Shown in pieces: positions 52,422-61,725 of a stretch of 64,000 nucleotides of DNA. The DNA comes from an uncultured Pirellula sp. Its GTDB lineage: Bacteria > Planctomycetota > Planctomycetia > Pirellulales > Pirellulaceae. Below the pieces are notes generated by a model that searched no databases, was not told the origin of the DNA, and worked only from the letters and a program-made list of their open reading frames with translations. Position 1 is the first letter of the stretch, and every line of letters begins with the position of its first letter. Location of the stretch: positions 62,001 to 126,000 of the forward strand of contig CAIOHR010000433.1 in the NCBI GenBank assembly GCA_903858115.1, given 5' to 3'. The position numbers were made by a program, and so were the translations under genes.

Positions 52422-52450
52422 GAATGAGTGTCTCGTTACTGAGCTTTGGA

Positions 52451-55045
52451 CTATACGTCAAGGTTTCGAACTTCAAGGGCATGTTTCTCGATAAATTCTC
52501 GTCGCGGTTCGACTTTATCGCCCATCAAGACGCGAAACATCTCGTCTGCCGCAGCAGCATCAGACAAAAGCACCTTTACCATCGTTCTGCACGATGGGTT
52601 CAAGGTAGTGTCCCGCAATTCTTCGGCATTCATTTCACCCAACCCCTTGAACCGCGTGATCGACAGCCCCTTGCGACCGGACTCTCGGATCGTTGGCAGA
52701 AGTTGACGGAGGTCGTCAAGACCCGTTGGTGCTTCGTCTCGGATCACTTGGAATCGTGAATCCGTCGCCCCTGTTCGTTCTTTCGGAATCAAGTCTTCGA
52801 TCGTGAAACCGAACTCGGCAAGCTCTTTGAGCCCTGTGTTGATGGTACGCACTTCAAACAATTCAGTGATGTGCGCAACAGCGGCCTTTTCTTCGCTATC
52901 TTTCTTGGGATCACTACCTATCTTCCCTTCAGTTGAAGCGGCTCTCTGCGCTTCGGTTGAACCGGTTCCGGAAGGCATCGGAGCTTCATCGATCTGCACC
53001 TTTCGACTGGCCATAAATTCGTCCAGTTTGTCGCGAGTCACAAACCAATGATCTTCAATCCCCATATCCAAATGGAACACGGGTAGCCGTCCTGTTTCCA
53101 CTTCCATCCGCTCGGAATGAACACGCAATGAAATACCACGTCGCTCCAAATTAAGGAGTGCATCTTCCATCGTAGAGAGAGTGGTGCAAAGCTTTCGCAT
53201 TTGCTCCCCTTCAAATTTGCGTCCGCGATCATCGATGAATTGACTGTCCGAGAGCCCTTTCTCTTGAAGCTGGTGTTTCATTTCCTCTTCGGACTGGACG
53301 TAGTACTTTTCTTTTTTCCCTCGCACGACACGAAACAATGGAGGCTGCGCCAAGTAGACGTGTCCACCTGCGACCAACTGGTACATCTGCCGGTAGAAGA
53401 AGCAGAGAAGCAATGTTCGAATGTGAGAACCATCGATGTCAGCGTCAGTCATAATGATGATTCGATTGTAGCGGCGTTTCGCAATGTCTTGGTCTGCACC
53501 GATACCGCTACCGATAGCTTGGATCATCGACATGACTTCTTCGTTCGCCAAAACTTTATCTTCGCGACTCTTGTAAGCATTGATGATCTTTCCACGCAAA
53601 GGCAAAATCGCCTGCGTATCGCGGAATCGGCCACCTTCGGCACTACCACCTGCCGAATCACCTTCGACGAGGTAGAGCTCGCACTCTTCCATTTTGCTAC
53701 TGATACAATCGCGCAACTTGCCAGGCAAACCGCCACCACCCAAAACGTCTTTTCGTTTCCTCAATGCATCTTTGGCTTTGCGGGCCGCTTCGCGTGCTTC
53801 TGCCGCGAGTAATCCTTTTCGCACCAGCAGTTTGGCGTTCTTTGGGTTCTCTTCCAAGTATTTCGAAAGAGCTTCGCCGACGACCGAGTTCACGATCCCT
53901 TCGACTTCGCCGTTCCCCAGTTTGTGTTTTGTTTGTCCCTCGAATTGTGGGTGACCGACTCGGACGCTGATGATGCAGGTCAATCCCTCGCGGAAATCAT
54001 CGCCTGTCGGACTCAAGTCCTTGAAGAGGTTTTCTTTCTTGCCGTAAGCGTTCAATGTTCGCGTAAGCGCGGACCGGAAACCTGAAACGTGCGTGCCACC
54101 CCCAGGTGTATTGATGTTGTTGCAATAAGAATGGAGGTTCTCGGTATATTCCTCGGAGTACTGCAATGCGATCGCGTACGCGAAGTCACCCTCTTTACCT
54201 TTGATCGTGATGACATCTTTGTGAACGACATCACTCGCACGGTTCAAGTGTTCGACAAACTCTTCGATCCCACGTTCGTAGTAGAACTCTTCTGTCAGGT
54301 CCGCTCGATCATCACGCACACGAATTCGCACCCCGCTATTCAAGAACGCTAACTCCTGAAGTCGCTTGACCAATGTGTCGTAGGAAAATTTGGTGATCGG
54401 AAAAATTTGACTGTCGGGCTTAAAGGTAGTCTTGGTCCCTTGCTTCGTGGTGGTGCCGGATTCGCGCACGGGACCGGTGGCAACGCCTCGTTCGTAGGAT
54501 TGCGTGTAGACTCGGCCATTGCGGTAGACTTCGACCTCGCACCATTGGGACAAGAAGTTCACGACCGTGACACCCACACCGTGGAGACCGCCGGAATGCT
54601 CGTATGCCTTCTTTTCAAATTTTCCGCCAAACTTCAGAATGGTCATCACCCCTTCGAGGGTTGACATCTCTTTTTGCATCAGCTCGGAAAGCTGCGCATG
54701 TCGGTCGGTAGGAATCCCCCGTCCATCGTCTTCGACGGTCACCGAGCCATCCGAGTTGATGGTCACGGAAACGGCTTTGGCATGCCCCGCCATCGCTTCG
54801 TCGACGGAGTTGTCGACGACTTCGTAAACGAGGTGATGGAGGCCATGAAGGTTCGTATCCCCAATATACATACTCGGGCGTTCCCGGACGTGCTCCAAGT
54901 CGTTGAGGTGCTTGAGGTCTTCGCCGGAATAGCTACCCTCAGGAATACCAGAATTGCCGCCTTCGGGAGTACCAGAATTGCCGCCTTCGGGAGTAGTAGT
55001 GTCGGTCTTTTCAATCTCAAAGTTTTGGTCGCTCGATGCGTTCAT
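52451..55045 (-). CDS. gyrB: DNA gyrase subunit B
   Basis: At 864 residues it is somewhat longer than the usual ~800. It has the GHKL ATPase ([27 protein letters not shown]), the TOPRIM motif [12 protein letters not shown] near 459, [20 protein letters not shown] near 530 and the C-terminal [17 protein letters not shown]. Two additions explain the length: a Gly/Ser-rich N-terminal repeat (TPEGGNSG three times) and a charged low-complexity insert ([27 protein letters not shown]) before the final domain. It introduces negative supercoils with GyrA, which is not in the window. Confidence 0.96.
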   Translation of the reverse strand: MNASSDQNFEIEKTDTTTPEGGNSGTPEGGNSGIPEGSYSGEDLKHLNDLEHVRERPSMYIGDTNLHGLHHLVYEVVDNSVDEAMAGHAKAVSVTINSDGSVTVEDDGRGIPTDRHAQLSELMQKEMSTLEGVMTILKFGGKFEKKAYEHSGGLHGVGVTVVNFLSQWCEVEVYRNGRVYTQSYERGVATGPVRESGTTTKQGTKTTFKPDSQIFPITKFSYDTLVKRLQELAFLNSGVRIRVRDDRADLTEEFYYERGIEEFVEHLNRASDVVHKDVITIKGKEGDFAYAIALQYSEEYTENLHSYCNNINTPGGGTHVSGFRSALTRTLNAYGKKENLFKDLSPTGDDFREGLTCIISVRVGHPQFEGQTKHKLGNGEVEGIVNSVVGEALSKYLEENPKNAKLLVRKGLLAAEAREAARKAKDALRKRKDVLGGGGLPGKLRDCISSKMEECELYLVEGDSAGGSAEGGRFRDTQAILPLRGKIINAYKSREDKVLANEEVMSMIQAIGSGIGADQDIAKRRYNRIIIMTDADIDGSHIRTLLLCFFYRQMYQLVAGGHVYLAQPPLFRVVRGKKEKYYVQSEEEMKHQLQEKGLSDSQFIDDRGRKFEGEQMRKLCTTLSTMEDALLNLERRGISLRVHSERMEVETGRLPVFHLDMGIEDHWFVTRDKLDEFMASRKVQIDEAPMPSGTGSTEAQRAASTEGKIGSDPKKDSEEKAAVAHITELFEVRTINTGLKELAEFGFTIEDLIPKERTGATDSRFQVIRDEAPTGLDDLRQLLPTIRESGRKGLSITRFKGLGEMNAEELRDTTLNPSCRTMVKVLLSDAAAADEMFRVLMGDKVEPRREFIEKHALEVRNLDV
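54923..54994 (-). repeat. 24-bp in-frame tandem repeat in gyrB (3 units)
   Basis: Three 24-bp units encode [16 protein letters not shown] and IPEGSYSG just after the gyrB start. Two units are nearly identical at the DNA level and the third is diverged. Copy-number change would keep the reading frame. Confidence 0.9.
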
Positions 55046-55243
55046 CAGGATTCCATAAAAACGAGTTTTGGCTGCAATTTTCCGCGAAACGGAACAACTC
55101 CCAGCCCTTCAGACGAAGAGTCCGAATTGTACACGAATCGGCTCCACTTGTCGCCCTCCGAGAACTCGCGATTCTCGCGAAACGGCTGATTCAACCCAGC
55201 CTTTACCTTAAAAGAAGCACTAGGATGCTGGTCTGGTAATCTA

Positions 55244-55292
55244 CTGGGATTCTAGGTGGACTGCACATGGAATGTGCCTACTACTTTGACTT
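55244..55292 (+). repeat. Palindromic repeat D, half copy 4
   Basis: CTGGGATTCTAGGTGG followed by ACTGCACATGGAATGTGCC and TACTACTTTGACTT matches the 3' half of copy 2 with one substitution. The 5' half is absent. It overlaps the last codons and stop of the Xer recombinase gene. Confidence 0.88.
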
Positions 55293-56189
55293 GGCGCGAG
55301 GATGAGCCTTTAAATACGCTTGCTTGATGCTGGAAGTGCTAACATGCGTATAGATTTGAGTTGTCCCAAGGCTCTTGTGACCGAGCATCTCTTGCACGCT
55401 TCGAATATCAGCACCTCGATCCAACAGGTGGGTCGCGAAACTATGTCTCAATGTATGAGGCGTTGTTCGAGTATCCAGCCCGCATTGATTAATGTATTTT
55501 TCTAACATCCTCGCAACACTTCGAGTGGTTAAGCGTTTTCCAAACTTGTTCGTAAACGTCGGTAGCTCTTTGGAAGTTCCATGATCGGCTCGCGTGCGAA
55601 CCTGGAAGTAATCCTTTAACGCTTGATCTGCGAATTTGCCAATCGCACCAAACCGTTCCTTTCGCCCCTTACCTCGAACACGCACTACACCCTCTTCGTA
55701 ATCGATATCTCGGTCATTCATGCCCACGATCTCACTCACTCGTAATCCTGCGCTGTACATGACCTCCAACATTGCTCGATCACGCAGTCCCATTTCATCC
55801 TGAGTGTCGGGCGCCCTGAGAAGAGTTTCGATTTCATCACTGGTCAAAAAATGCGGAAGCTTGCGCTGGCCTCGCGGATTCCGGAGCGGCTGCGCGGGAT
55901 TTGTTTCAGCCATTCCTTGCCGTATCGCAAATTTGTAAAAGCTGCGCAACGATGCTAGCTTTCGAGCGATACTAGTTCTCGCATACCCTGCGTCATGCAA
56001 CGCGGCTACATAACCACGCAACTCGACGGGCGTTACATCCCGTGGAACGACTTTCTTCACACCTTCGTTAGAAAGGAAGTCCGCCATGTCAACCAAGTCC
56101 TCGCGATAAGACTTGATCGTTAAGTCGGACGCGTTTCTCTCCACGTCGAGAAAACGAAGGAATTGAGCGATCTCGGAATGCAATTTCAA
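55281..56189 (-). CDS. xerC: Tyrosine recombinase XerC/XerD
   Basis: The 302-residue recombinase has the N-terminal SAM-like DNA-binding domain and all catalytic residues: Arg150 (SAGLRVSEIV), Lys174 (GKGRKERFG), His245 and Arg248 (PHTLRHSFATHLL), His271 (LGHKSLGTTQ) and Tyr280 (IYTHVS). Its length and lack of extra domains fit chromosome-dimer resolution at dif; XerC versus XerD cannot be told apart safely. The start appears to be TTG with AAAGGGA in front. The last codons (K-S-K-stop) are made by the half copy of repeat D. Confidence 0.9.
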   Translation of the reverse strand: MKLHSEIAQFLRFLDVERNASDLTIKSYREDLVDMADFLSNEGVKKVVPRDVTPVELRGYVAALHDAGYARTSIARKLASLRSFYKFAIRQGMAETNPAQPLRNPRGQRKLPHFLTSDEIETLLRAPDTQDEMGLRDRAMLEVMYSAGLRVSEIVGMNDRDIDYEEGVVRVRGKGRKERFGAIGKFADQALKDYFQVRTRADHGTSKELPTFTNKFGKRLTTRSVARMLEKYINQCGLDTRTTPHTLRHSFATHLLDRGADIRSVQEMLGHKSLGTTQIYTHVSTSSIKQAYLKAHPRAKSK

Positions 56190-56447
56190 ATCCCTTTCAT
56201 TTCAGGCACAACTTTCGAACGACGGAATACTCTAACACCTATCTGGCACAAGAGAAATTCGATTCGACGATTGTGACCATGTGCTTTGGCAATTCTAGAA
56301 AACGCATACTCCTATCCCTTCTGTGAGGTCAACCTATTCAAAGACTGTAGCATTTATTCTGATTTTTATCTTTGAATAGAGTGGATCGCTTTGGCCGATA
56401 GATCCTATCTGGGGATTGTCTCGACACTCTTGAATGATAGCTAAGAC

Positions 56448-58481
56448 ATGCTGCGACAGCGTAGACTTTGGTCGGCTAGAGCGTTCGCTTCGACCGTGGT
56501 GGTAACCGCTCTGTTTTCCGAGTGCTATGGACAATCTCGTTCGAGTGGAGACATACCACCGATTCGTAAACCGCTGATACTGGGGGGGCCGGAAGAGCAA
56601 ATTCCAGTGCTCCTCGTCCCACCAGACGACGAGCCACCAAGGCTCAGAACTTCAGGAAATTCAGTTCCAACTTTCGAGACACCAAATTCGGCGATGCTGC
56701 TCTTAGGTGCAGCACATGGCGAAGATGACGAAACCGTCGTAGAACGAGCGGCAGATAAAGCTATCGTTGAGCCAAAAAAGCAAAATGGTTCTCGCATCAT
56801 CACGTCAAGAAACTCAGTCCCCTTGATATGGGAAATCGCCAATGCTGCGCAAAGCCAGCTATCTCCATACTTTCTTCGAATTGCGACCGAGCGCCCCTTG
56901 GAGATAGTCCACGAAGCGCCAGCGAAAGCAAAAAGCGATGATGCAAAGAAACTACTAGTCGAACCTCCACTGCTATCAGCCATCACGACAAATGATAAGC
57001 CTGTTGGCGTCCCAGACACTAGCCTTTCCGAAAGTGATGAGGAAGATCCAGGATTGCCGGCGGTGGACGATTCGAAGGTTGAAGATTTGAGCGAGGAGGC
57101 AGAGATCAATGCACCTTCGGAACCTCGCTCAACCACCCAACTCACGCCCCCCTCCAAGACCGGATCCAAACGACCACGGGCGATCAAGATTCCTTTTGAC
57201 GACCCGACGGAAGACAGCGCTACCGACAACTCAGCACCACCCCCAAGCATACGCAGTAACATTTCGAAAGAGGACGATTCCAGAGACGAAAGCAAACAAG
57301 AAGCACCGATTCTGGATCAGCGAAATGCCAACGGCAAGGAAGACCAAGGAGTCGATGCACTCAAAGCTTCCAAACCTCGTCAATTCAAACGGGAGATCCC
57401 ATTCGATGATCCCAAGAAAACAGGCAAGGCAGTGCCACCCATCGTCCCTGTGGTTCCATTGGACCCAATTCAGTCGAATCGATTGTCCCGTTGTGATGAT
57501 TGCTTGAAGTACTATTTGACCCACCCCGAATCCACTTCCGTTCGTTCGCCGTGGGCGGTGATGCACGCCCTCTTAGCATTCGGAGGCGACTATGAACTTC
57601 AACATGGAAACACGCGTGTCAATGCGATTGGCTGGATGTGCCATAACGGAACTTGCCGAACCCAACGTATCTTTACTCCTCGGGGAAAAGGATTTATCCC
57701 CAACGTAGGTGGTGGAGTTCAAGGGCACGAAGGTCAGTTTCTTGCGATCTTGGCTCAATCGAATGTTCCGCTCGACTATCCCATCCAGATTGGTACCAAC
57801 AAATTCAAAGTGGAAGATCTCGTTCGCTATGAAATGGCTACTTGTAAGGAAAAATCAGAACTTACCTTTAAGTTGATCGGCCTATCGTATTACTTGGACT
57901 CCGACAAACAGTGGCGCGCAAACGATGGCAAAGTCTGGAGTATCCCCAAGTTGATTCAGGAAGAACTTGCTCAGCCTATTGTCGGTGCGGCATGCGGCGG
58001 CACGCATCGCTTGATGGGCTTCTCCTTCTCAGTTCGACAACGCATCATGCAGGGCCAGCAAGTAAACGGTCAATTTGCTCGCGCTGACAAATTCGTTCGA
58101 GACTACATCGAATACACTTGGCGACTTCAGAATCCTGACGGTAGCTTCAGCACCGAATGGTACGAAGGACGCGGCAATGAACCAAACGACGAACGCAAGG
58201 TTCAGACCACGGGACATATGCTAGAGTGGTTGATGTACACACTTCCCGACTCCGAAGTGAACCAACCTCGCGTCCAAAAGAGCATCGACTTTCTGTTGAG
58301 CAAAATTTACGATAAGCGAGACAACAAGTGGCCGATCGGACCAAGAGGTCATGCGACCCGTGCCGTTTCTCTCTATTACTCAAGATTCCAAGAAATTCGA
58401 ACCAACAATCCAGGTCTGCTGCAACCTCAGACCAAATCTGAGCCTCGATCGACGGCCACGAAGGTCCCATTTCGCAAGTAG
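56448..58481 (+). CDS. Exported protein with C-terminal alpha-toroid-like domain
   Basis: The 677-residue protein has a signal peptide-like start (ARAFASTVVVTALFSECYGQ), a long acidic, Pro/Ser-rich disordered part with two IPFDDP words (KIPFDDPTEDS and EIPFDDPKKTG), and a folded C-terminal half from about residue 350. That half (SPWAVMHALLAFGGDYEL, AACGGTHRLMGFSFSVRQR, GHMLEWLMYTLPD) resembles the helical toroids of prenyltransferase or terpene-cyclase-like proteins, but no catalytic DXDD motif is seen. The function is unknown. It is transcribed divergently from the Xer gene. Confidence 0.8.
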   Translation: MLRQRRLWSARAFASTVVVTALFSECYGQSRSSGDIPPIRKPLILGGPEEQIPVLLVPPDDEPPRLRTSGNSVPTFETPNSAMLLLGAAHGEDDETVVERAADKAIVEPKKQNGSRIITSRNSVPLIWEIANAAQSQLSPYFLRIATERPLEIVHEAPAKAKSDDAKKLLVEPPLLSAITTNDKPVGVPDTSLSESDEEDPGLPAVDDSKVEDLSEEAEINAPSEPRSTTQLTPPSKTGSKRPRAIKIPFDDPTEDSATDNSAPPPSIRSNISKEDDSRDESKQEAPILDQRNANGKEDQGVDALKASKPRQFKREIPFDDPKKTGKAVPPIVPVVPLDPIQSNRLSRCDDCLKYYLTHPESTSVRSPWAVMHALLAFGGDYELQHGNTRVNAIGWMCHNGTCRTQRIFTPRGKGFIPNVGGGVQGHEGQFLAILAQSNVPLDYPIQIGTNKFKVEDLVRYEMATCKEKSELTFKLIGLSYYLDSDKQWRANDGKVWSIPKLIQEELAQPIVGAACGGTHRLMGFSFSVRQRIMQGQQVNGQFARADKFVRDYIEYTWRLQNPDGSFSTEWYEGRGNEPNDERKVQTTGHMLEWLMYTLPDSEVNQPRVQKSIDFLLSKIYDKRDNKWPIGPRGHATRAVSLYYSRFQEIRTNNPGLLQPQTKSEPRSTATKVPFRK

Positions 58482-58537
58482 AAATCTACAGCCAAACATA
58501 CAAAAGCCGTCATAGTGATTTCAGTTGGGCGATTGGG

Positions 58538-58785
58538 ATGCTAGCTCTGATGTTGGTTGGATGCAACAAGCCTGCTGCTAATTCCAGAATCTGAAAACGC
58601 CTCGCGCGAAGAGCATGCCAGTTCAGCGGCAGCTTTCCCAAAAAGAACCTCTGGCTATCAGCCTAGCTACGGGCGAACCGATCGCGTTGAACGATTGGTA
58701 CCCAGCCTGCGATCACGAAGGGATGGCCATCCACCGTCTAGTCGCCGCCAATCTTTTCGCCTTTCAAGAGTCGACTAATCTTTGA
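58538..58785 (+). pseudogene. Possible frameshifted small lipoprotein
   Basis: ATG 58538 opens MLALMLVGCNKPAANSRI and stops at 58592; LMLVGC is a lipobox. A second frame, open from 58582, continues with LKTPRAKSMPVQRQLSQ and LNDWYPACDHEGMAIHRLVA up to a stop at 58783 and looks protein-like. One indel near 58580 would join them into a lipoprotein of about 80 residues. The rest of the 474-bp gap is A/T-rich and probably holds the htrA promoter. This is a tentative reading. Confidence 0.35.
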
Positions 58786-58955
58786 TTAAAATTTTTGAAC
58801 TCACGGTTGCGATTTTTTTATTCATTTACCAAGTTAGGTTCAAATGGAACGAAAAATGCTTATTGAAACCAACCAGCCGTGAGTCACGTATTAAATGACA
58901 TTACGCGAGTTGGTCCGTAACAAACGAATGTTTTGCTCATGCTGAGGCAAGAGAA

Positions 58956-60458
58956 ATGAAAAATCGCTTTTCGAATTGGAATTGGTTGGTATTCACAGCG
59001 ATAATCGCTGGCCCCGTAGGCTATTGGCTTTTTTCGGGTCTCAACACGGGCCCATCTGCTGCCTATGCACGTCAAATAGCAGAAGCGCGTACCTCGCGTG
59101 TGGAACTCGATAGCAAAGCGAATGTCGCGAGCGCCGACCAGCTATCGCGGGTTTTTCGAGACGTGAGCAAATCTGTCAAGCCTGCCGTCGTCAGTATCAA
59201 AAATTTGGTGGAAACGAGCGTTCGCAAGCGAGCTAGCGGACGCTATCCGCAGGGATCAGGTTTGCCACCGGGATTGGAAGACTTCTTTGGTGGCATGGAA
59301 CTAGATGAGGGCGCGAGCGAAACGCGTCGCATGCAAAACGGACTGGGGTCAGGGGTCATCTTCCGCCAAGATGGTTACATTCTGACGAACAACCACGTCG
59401 TCAAGGACGCGAACATTTTGGAAGTCTACTTGAGTGACGATCGACGATTCGAAGCCAAAGTGATCGGCACGGATGAGCGAACCGATTTAGCCGTCCTCAA
59501 AATCGATACCACAGGACTGGTGACCGCTCCACTTGGCGATTCTTCCAAGATGGAAGTGGGCGATTGGGTGATCGCTATCGGAAGCCCGTTCGGCTTGGCT
59601 CAAACCGTTACGGCTGGAATCATCAGCGCCACGGAACGAACGGACCAAGGCATCACGGCCTACGATAACTTTTTACAAACCGATGCCGCAATCAACCCGG
59701 GTAACAGTGGTGGACCGCTCGTCAACTTGCGCGGTGAAGTGATCGGCATCAACACTGCCATCGCATCGCGTGGAGGCGGTTACAATGGGATCGGTTTCGC
59801 CGTGCCTAGCAGCCTCGCGACCCGGGTCGTCAACGATATCATTTCAAAAGGATTGGTTTCGCGCGGTTATGTCGGCATCGGCCCGGTCACACTCACTCCC
59901 GAGATCGCCAAGCAATTGGATCTGCCTGAATCTACACGCGGTGTATTCGTTGGACGCGTGGATCGGAAATCTCCTGCGCAACAAGCAGGACTTGAACCAG
60001 GCGACATTATTACGGCCATCAATGGCAAACCCGTAACAACAGATTCATCCATCATTCGAATCGTAGGTGAGACTAAAGCGGGTACGCCCATTCAAGTTTC
60101 CCTCCTGCGTAACGGTCGCCCTCGGGATGCGACAGTCACGGTTGGTGAATTGGATCAAAAGAAACAAGAAGAACGGACGAAGATCCTGGAGACCTATGGC
60201 ATTGAAGTGGACGAAATGTCCGACTCCTTGCGCCAAGAATACGGACTCAAGCTTGGTGAAGGAGTCGAAGTCGTTTCTGTTCTAAAGAATGGTCCGTTTG
60301 CACGACTACCAGCCTCGGTTGTTATCCGATCCGTGAACGGGAAATCGGTTTCGAGTCCCGATGAATTTTACAAAGCAATTGAAGGTGCCTTTGAAGCGGG
60401 TTCCTTGAGAATGGTCGTGCGAACCGAAGAAACGGAGCGCATGGTACGTATTCTTTAG
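58956..60458 (+). CDS. HtrA/DegP-type serine protease with two PDZ domains
   Basis: The 500-residue protein has an N-terminal membrane anchor (WLVFTAIIAGPVGYWLFSGL), a trypsin-like domain with His147 (LTNNHVVKDA), Asp177 (RTDLAVLKID) and Ser251 (NPGNSGGPLV), and two PDZ domains (GYVGIGPVTLTPEIAKQLDL, then LRQEYGLKLGEGVEVVSVL). Such proteases degrade or refold damaged envelope proteins. The start ATG follows TGAGGCAAGAGAA. Known members respond to envelope or heat stress; no clear stress promoter is recognised here. Confidence 0.94.
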   Translation: MKNRFSNWNWLVFTAIIAGPVGYWLFSGLNTGPSAAYARQIAEARTSRVELDSKANVASADQLSRVFRDVSKSVKPAVVSIKNLVETSVRKRASGRYPQGSGLPPGLEDFFGGMELDEGASETRRMQNGLGSGVIFRQDGYILTNNHVVKDANILEVYLSDDRRFEAKVIGTDERTDLAVLKIDTTGLVTAPLGDSSKMEVGDWVIAIGSPFGLAQTVTAGIISATERTDQGITAYDNFLQTDAAINPGNSGGPLVNLRGEVIGINTAIASRGGGYNGIGFAVPSSLATRVVNDIISKGLVSRGYVGIGPVTLTPEIAKQLDLPESTRGVFVGRVDRKSPAQQAGLEPGDIITAINGKPVTTDSSIIRIVGETKAGTPIQVSLLRNGRPRDATVTVGELDQKKQEERTKILETYGIEVDEMSDSLRQEYGLKLGEGVEVVSVLKNGPFARLPASVVIRSVNGKSVSSPDEFYKAIEGAFEAGSLRMVVRTEETERMVRIL

Positions 60459-60737
60459 AGGCCCCTTCGAGGGTTGCGCCCAATGAAGTCATGACTTTTG
60501 CGATGTGAAGAGAACCATGTTCCATCGCTAGTCATGGCTGCGGTCAGGGGCTAACGCATTGAATGAACCGCAGGGAGCACGCAATACGAAATCATCGGAT
60601 TCTCTTTATCGCTCTAGCTCAAACGCCGCGGGATTCGATTGTAAAATGTTGAACAATCTGTAGCTCTTTGCTACGATGCATCGCTCCATTGTTTGCCTTT
60701 TGTTGCAGTCTACTATCAACGCCCCTTGGGTATCCAA

Positions 60738-61721
60738 ATGCCATACAAAAGGGCTGGCTTTACATTGATCGAGCTTTTGGTGTCGATCGCGATCATCGGA
60801 ACGCTCGTTGGTCTTTTGCTGCCAGCCGTTCAGGCCGCTCGAGAAGCAGCTAGGCGAATGAGCTGTTCCAACCATCTTAGGCAGATCGGTTTGGCGGTGC
60901 ATGGATTCCACGATTCGAACAAAGGGATGCCGCCACAGGCAACATACACCATCGGCAGCACCTTTTCTGGCTATTCCGTCCACGCAAGGTTATTACCTTA
61001 TATCGAACAACAGAGTATTCACGATCGAGTGAACTTCTCGCTCGGTTACGCTGCGCAACCAGAAATCTGCCGCCTCAAGATCCCTCTCTACCGATGCCCA
61101 AGTGATGGTCGCGATGAACCTCGGATAGACGGCGGGGTTGAATTCTATCCAACGAATTATGGCTTCAACATTGGAACTTGGTTGGGATTGGATCAGCAAA
61201 CGGCACAAGGGGGCGATGGTGCGTTCGGTATCAACATGCGTCATTCCTTTGCAGCGATCACGGATGGATTAAGCAACACCATTGCCGCTGCCGAGGTGAA
61301 GTCTTTCACTCCAGCTCTCTTGGACGGTGGAATGCCATCCGCTCCTTTCTCGCCACCACCTGAATCCCCCGCTGAAGTATTGGCTTACGGCGGGATCTTC
61401 GATAAAGACTTTTGTCATACGCAGTGGGTTACTGGACGAACTTTGCAGAGCGGTTTGACCACCACGTTTCCGCCGAATACCAAGATACCGTATACCCATG
61501 CGGGGGTAGTCTATGATGTTAACTTCACTTCTGCTCGGGTTTCACCGACGGCGCCGCGACATGGCTACCGCGTCGTGACATCGCGAAGCTACCATACGGG
61601 CGGTGCGAATGTGTTATTGCTCGCTGGATCCGTTCGCTTTGTGTCGAGTGCCATCGATCAGCGCACTTGGCGAGCATTAGGTACTAGATCTGGCGGTGAA
61701 ATCGCAATGATCGAGCCTTAA
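60738..61721 (+). CDS. DUF1559 protein with pilin-like N-terminus
   Basis: The 327-residue protein starts MPYKRAGFTLIELLVSIAII, the type IV prepilin/pseudopilin cleavage and helix motif, followed by LLLPAVQAAREAARRMSCSN, the hallmark of DUF1559. The C-terminus has SYHTGGANVLLLAGSVRFV, equivalent to the family H-x-G-G motif. These proteins are strongly amplified in Planctomycetes and their function is unsettled. ATG 60738 is chosen over an open extension to 60693 because the prepilin motif would otherwise be internal. Confidence 0.93.
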   Translation: MPYKRAGFTLIELLVSIAIIGTLVGLLLPAVQAAREAARRMSCSNHLRQIGLAVHGFHDSNKGMPPQATYTIGSTFSGYSVHARLLPYIEQQSIHDRVNFSLGYAAQPEICRLKIPLYRCPSDGRDEPRIDGGVEFYPTNYGFNIGTWLGLDQQTAQGGDGAFGINMRHSFAAITDGLSNTIAAAEVKSFTPALLDGGMPSAPFSPPPESPAEVLAYGGIFDKDFCHTQWVTGRTLQSGLTTTFPPNTKIPYTHAGVVYDVNFTSARVSPTAPRHGYRVVTSRSYHTGGANVLLLAGSVRFVSSAIDQRTWRALGTRSGGEIAMIEP

Positions 61722-61725
61722 CGTT

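Noticed and set aside
53201-53812. 203-codon plus-strand frame inside gyrB
   Set aside because: It is the antisense shadow of the highly conserved TOPRIM region.
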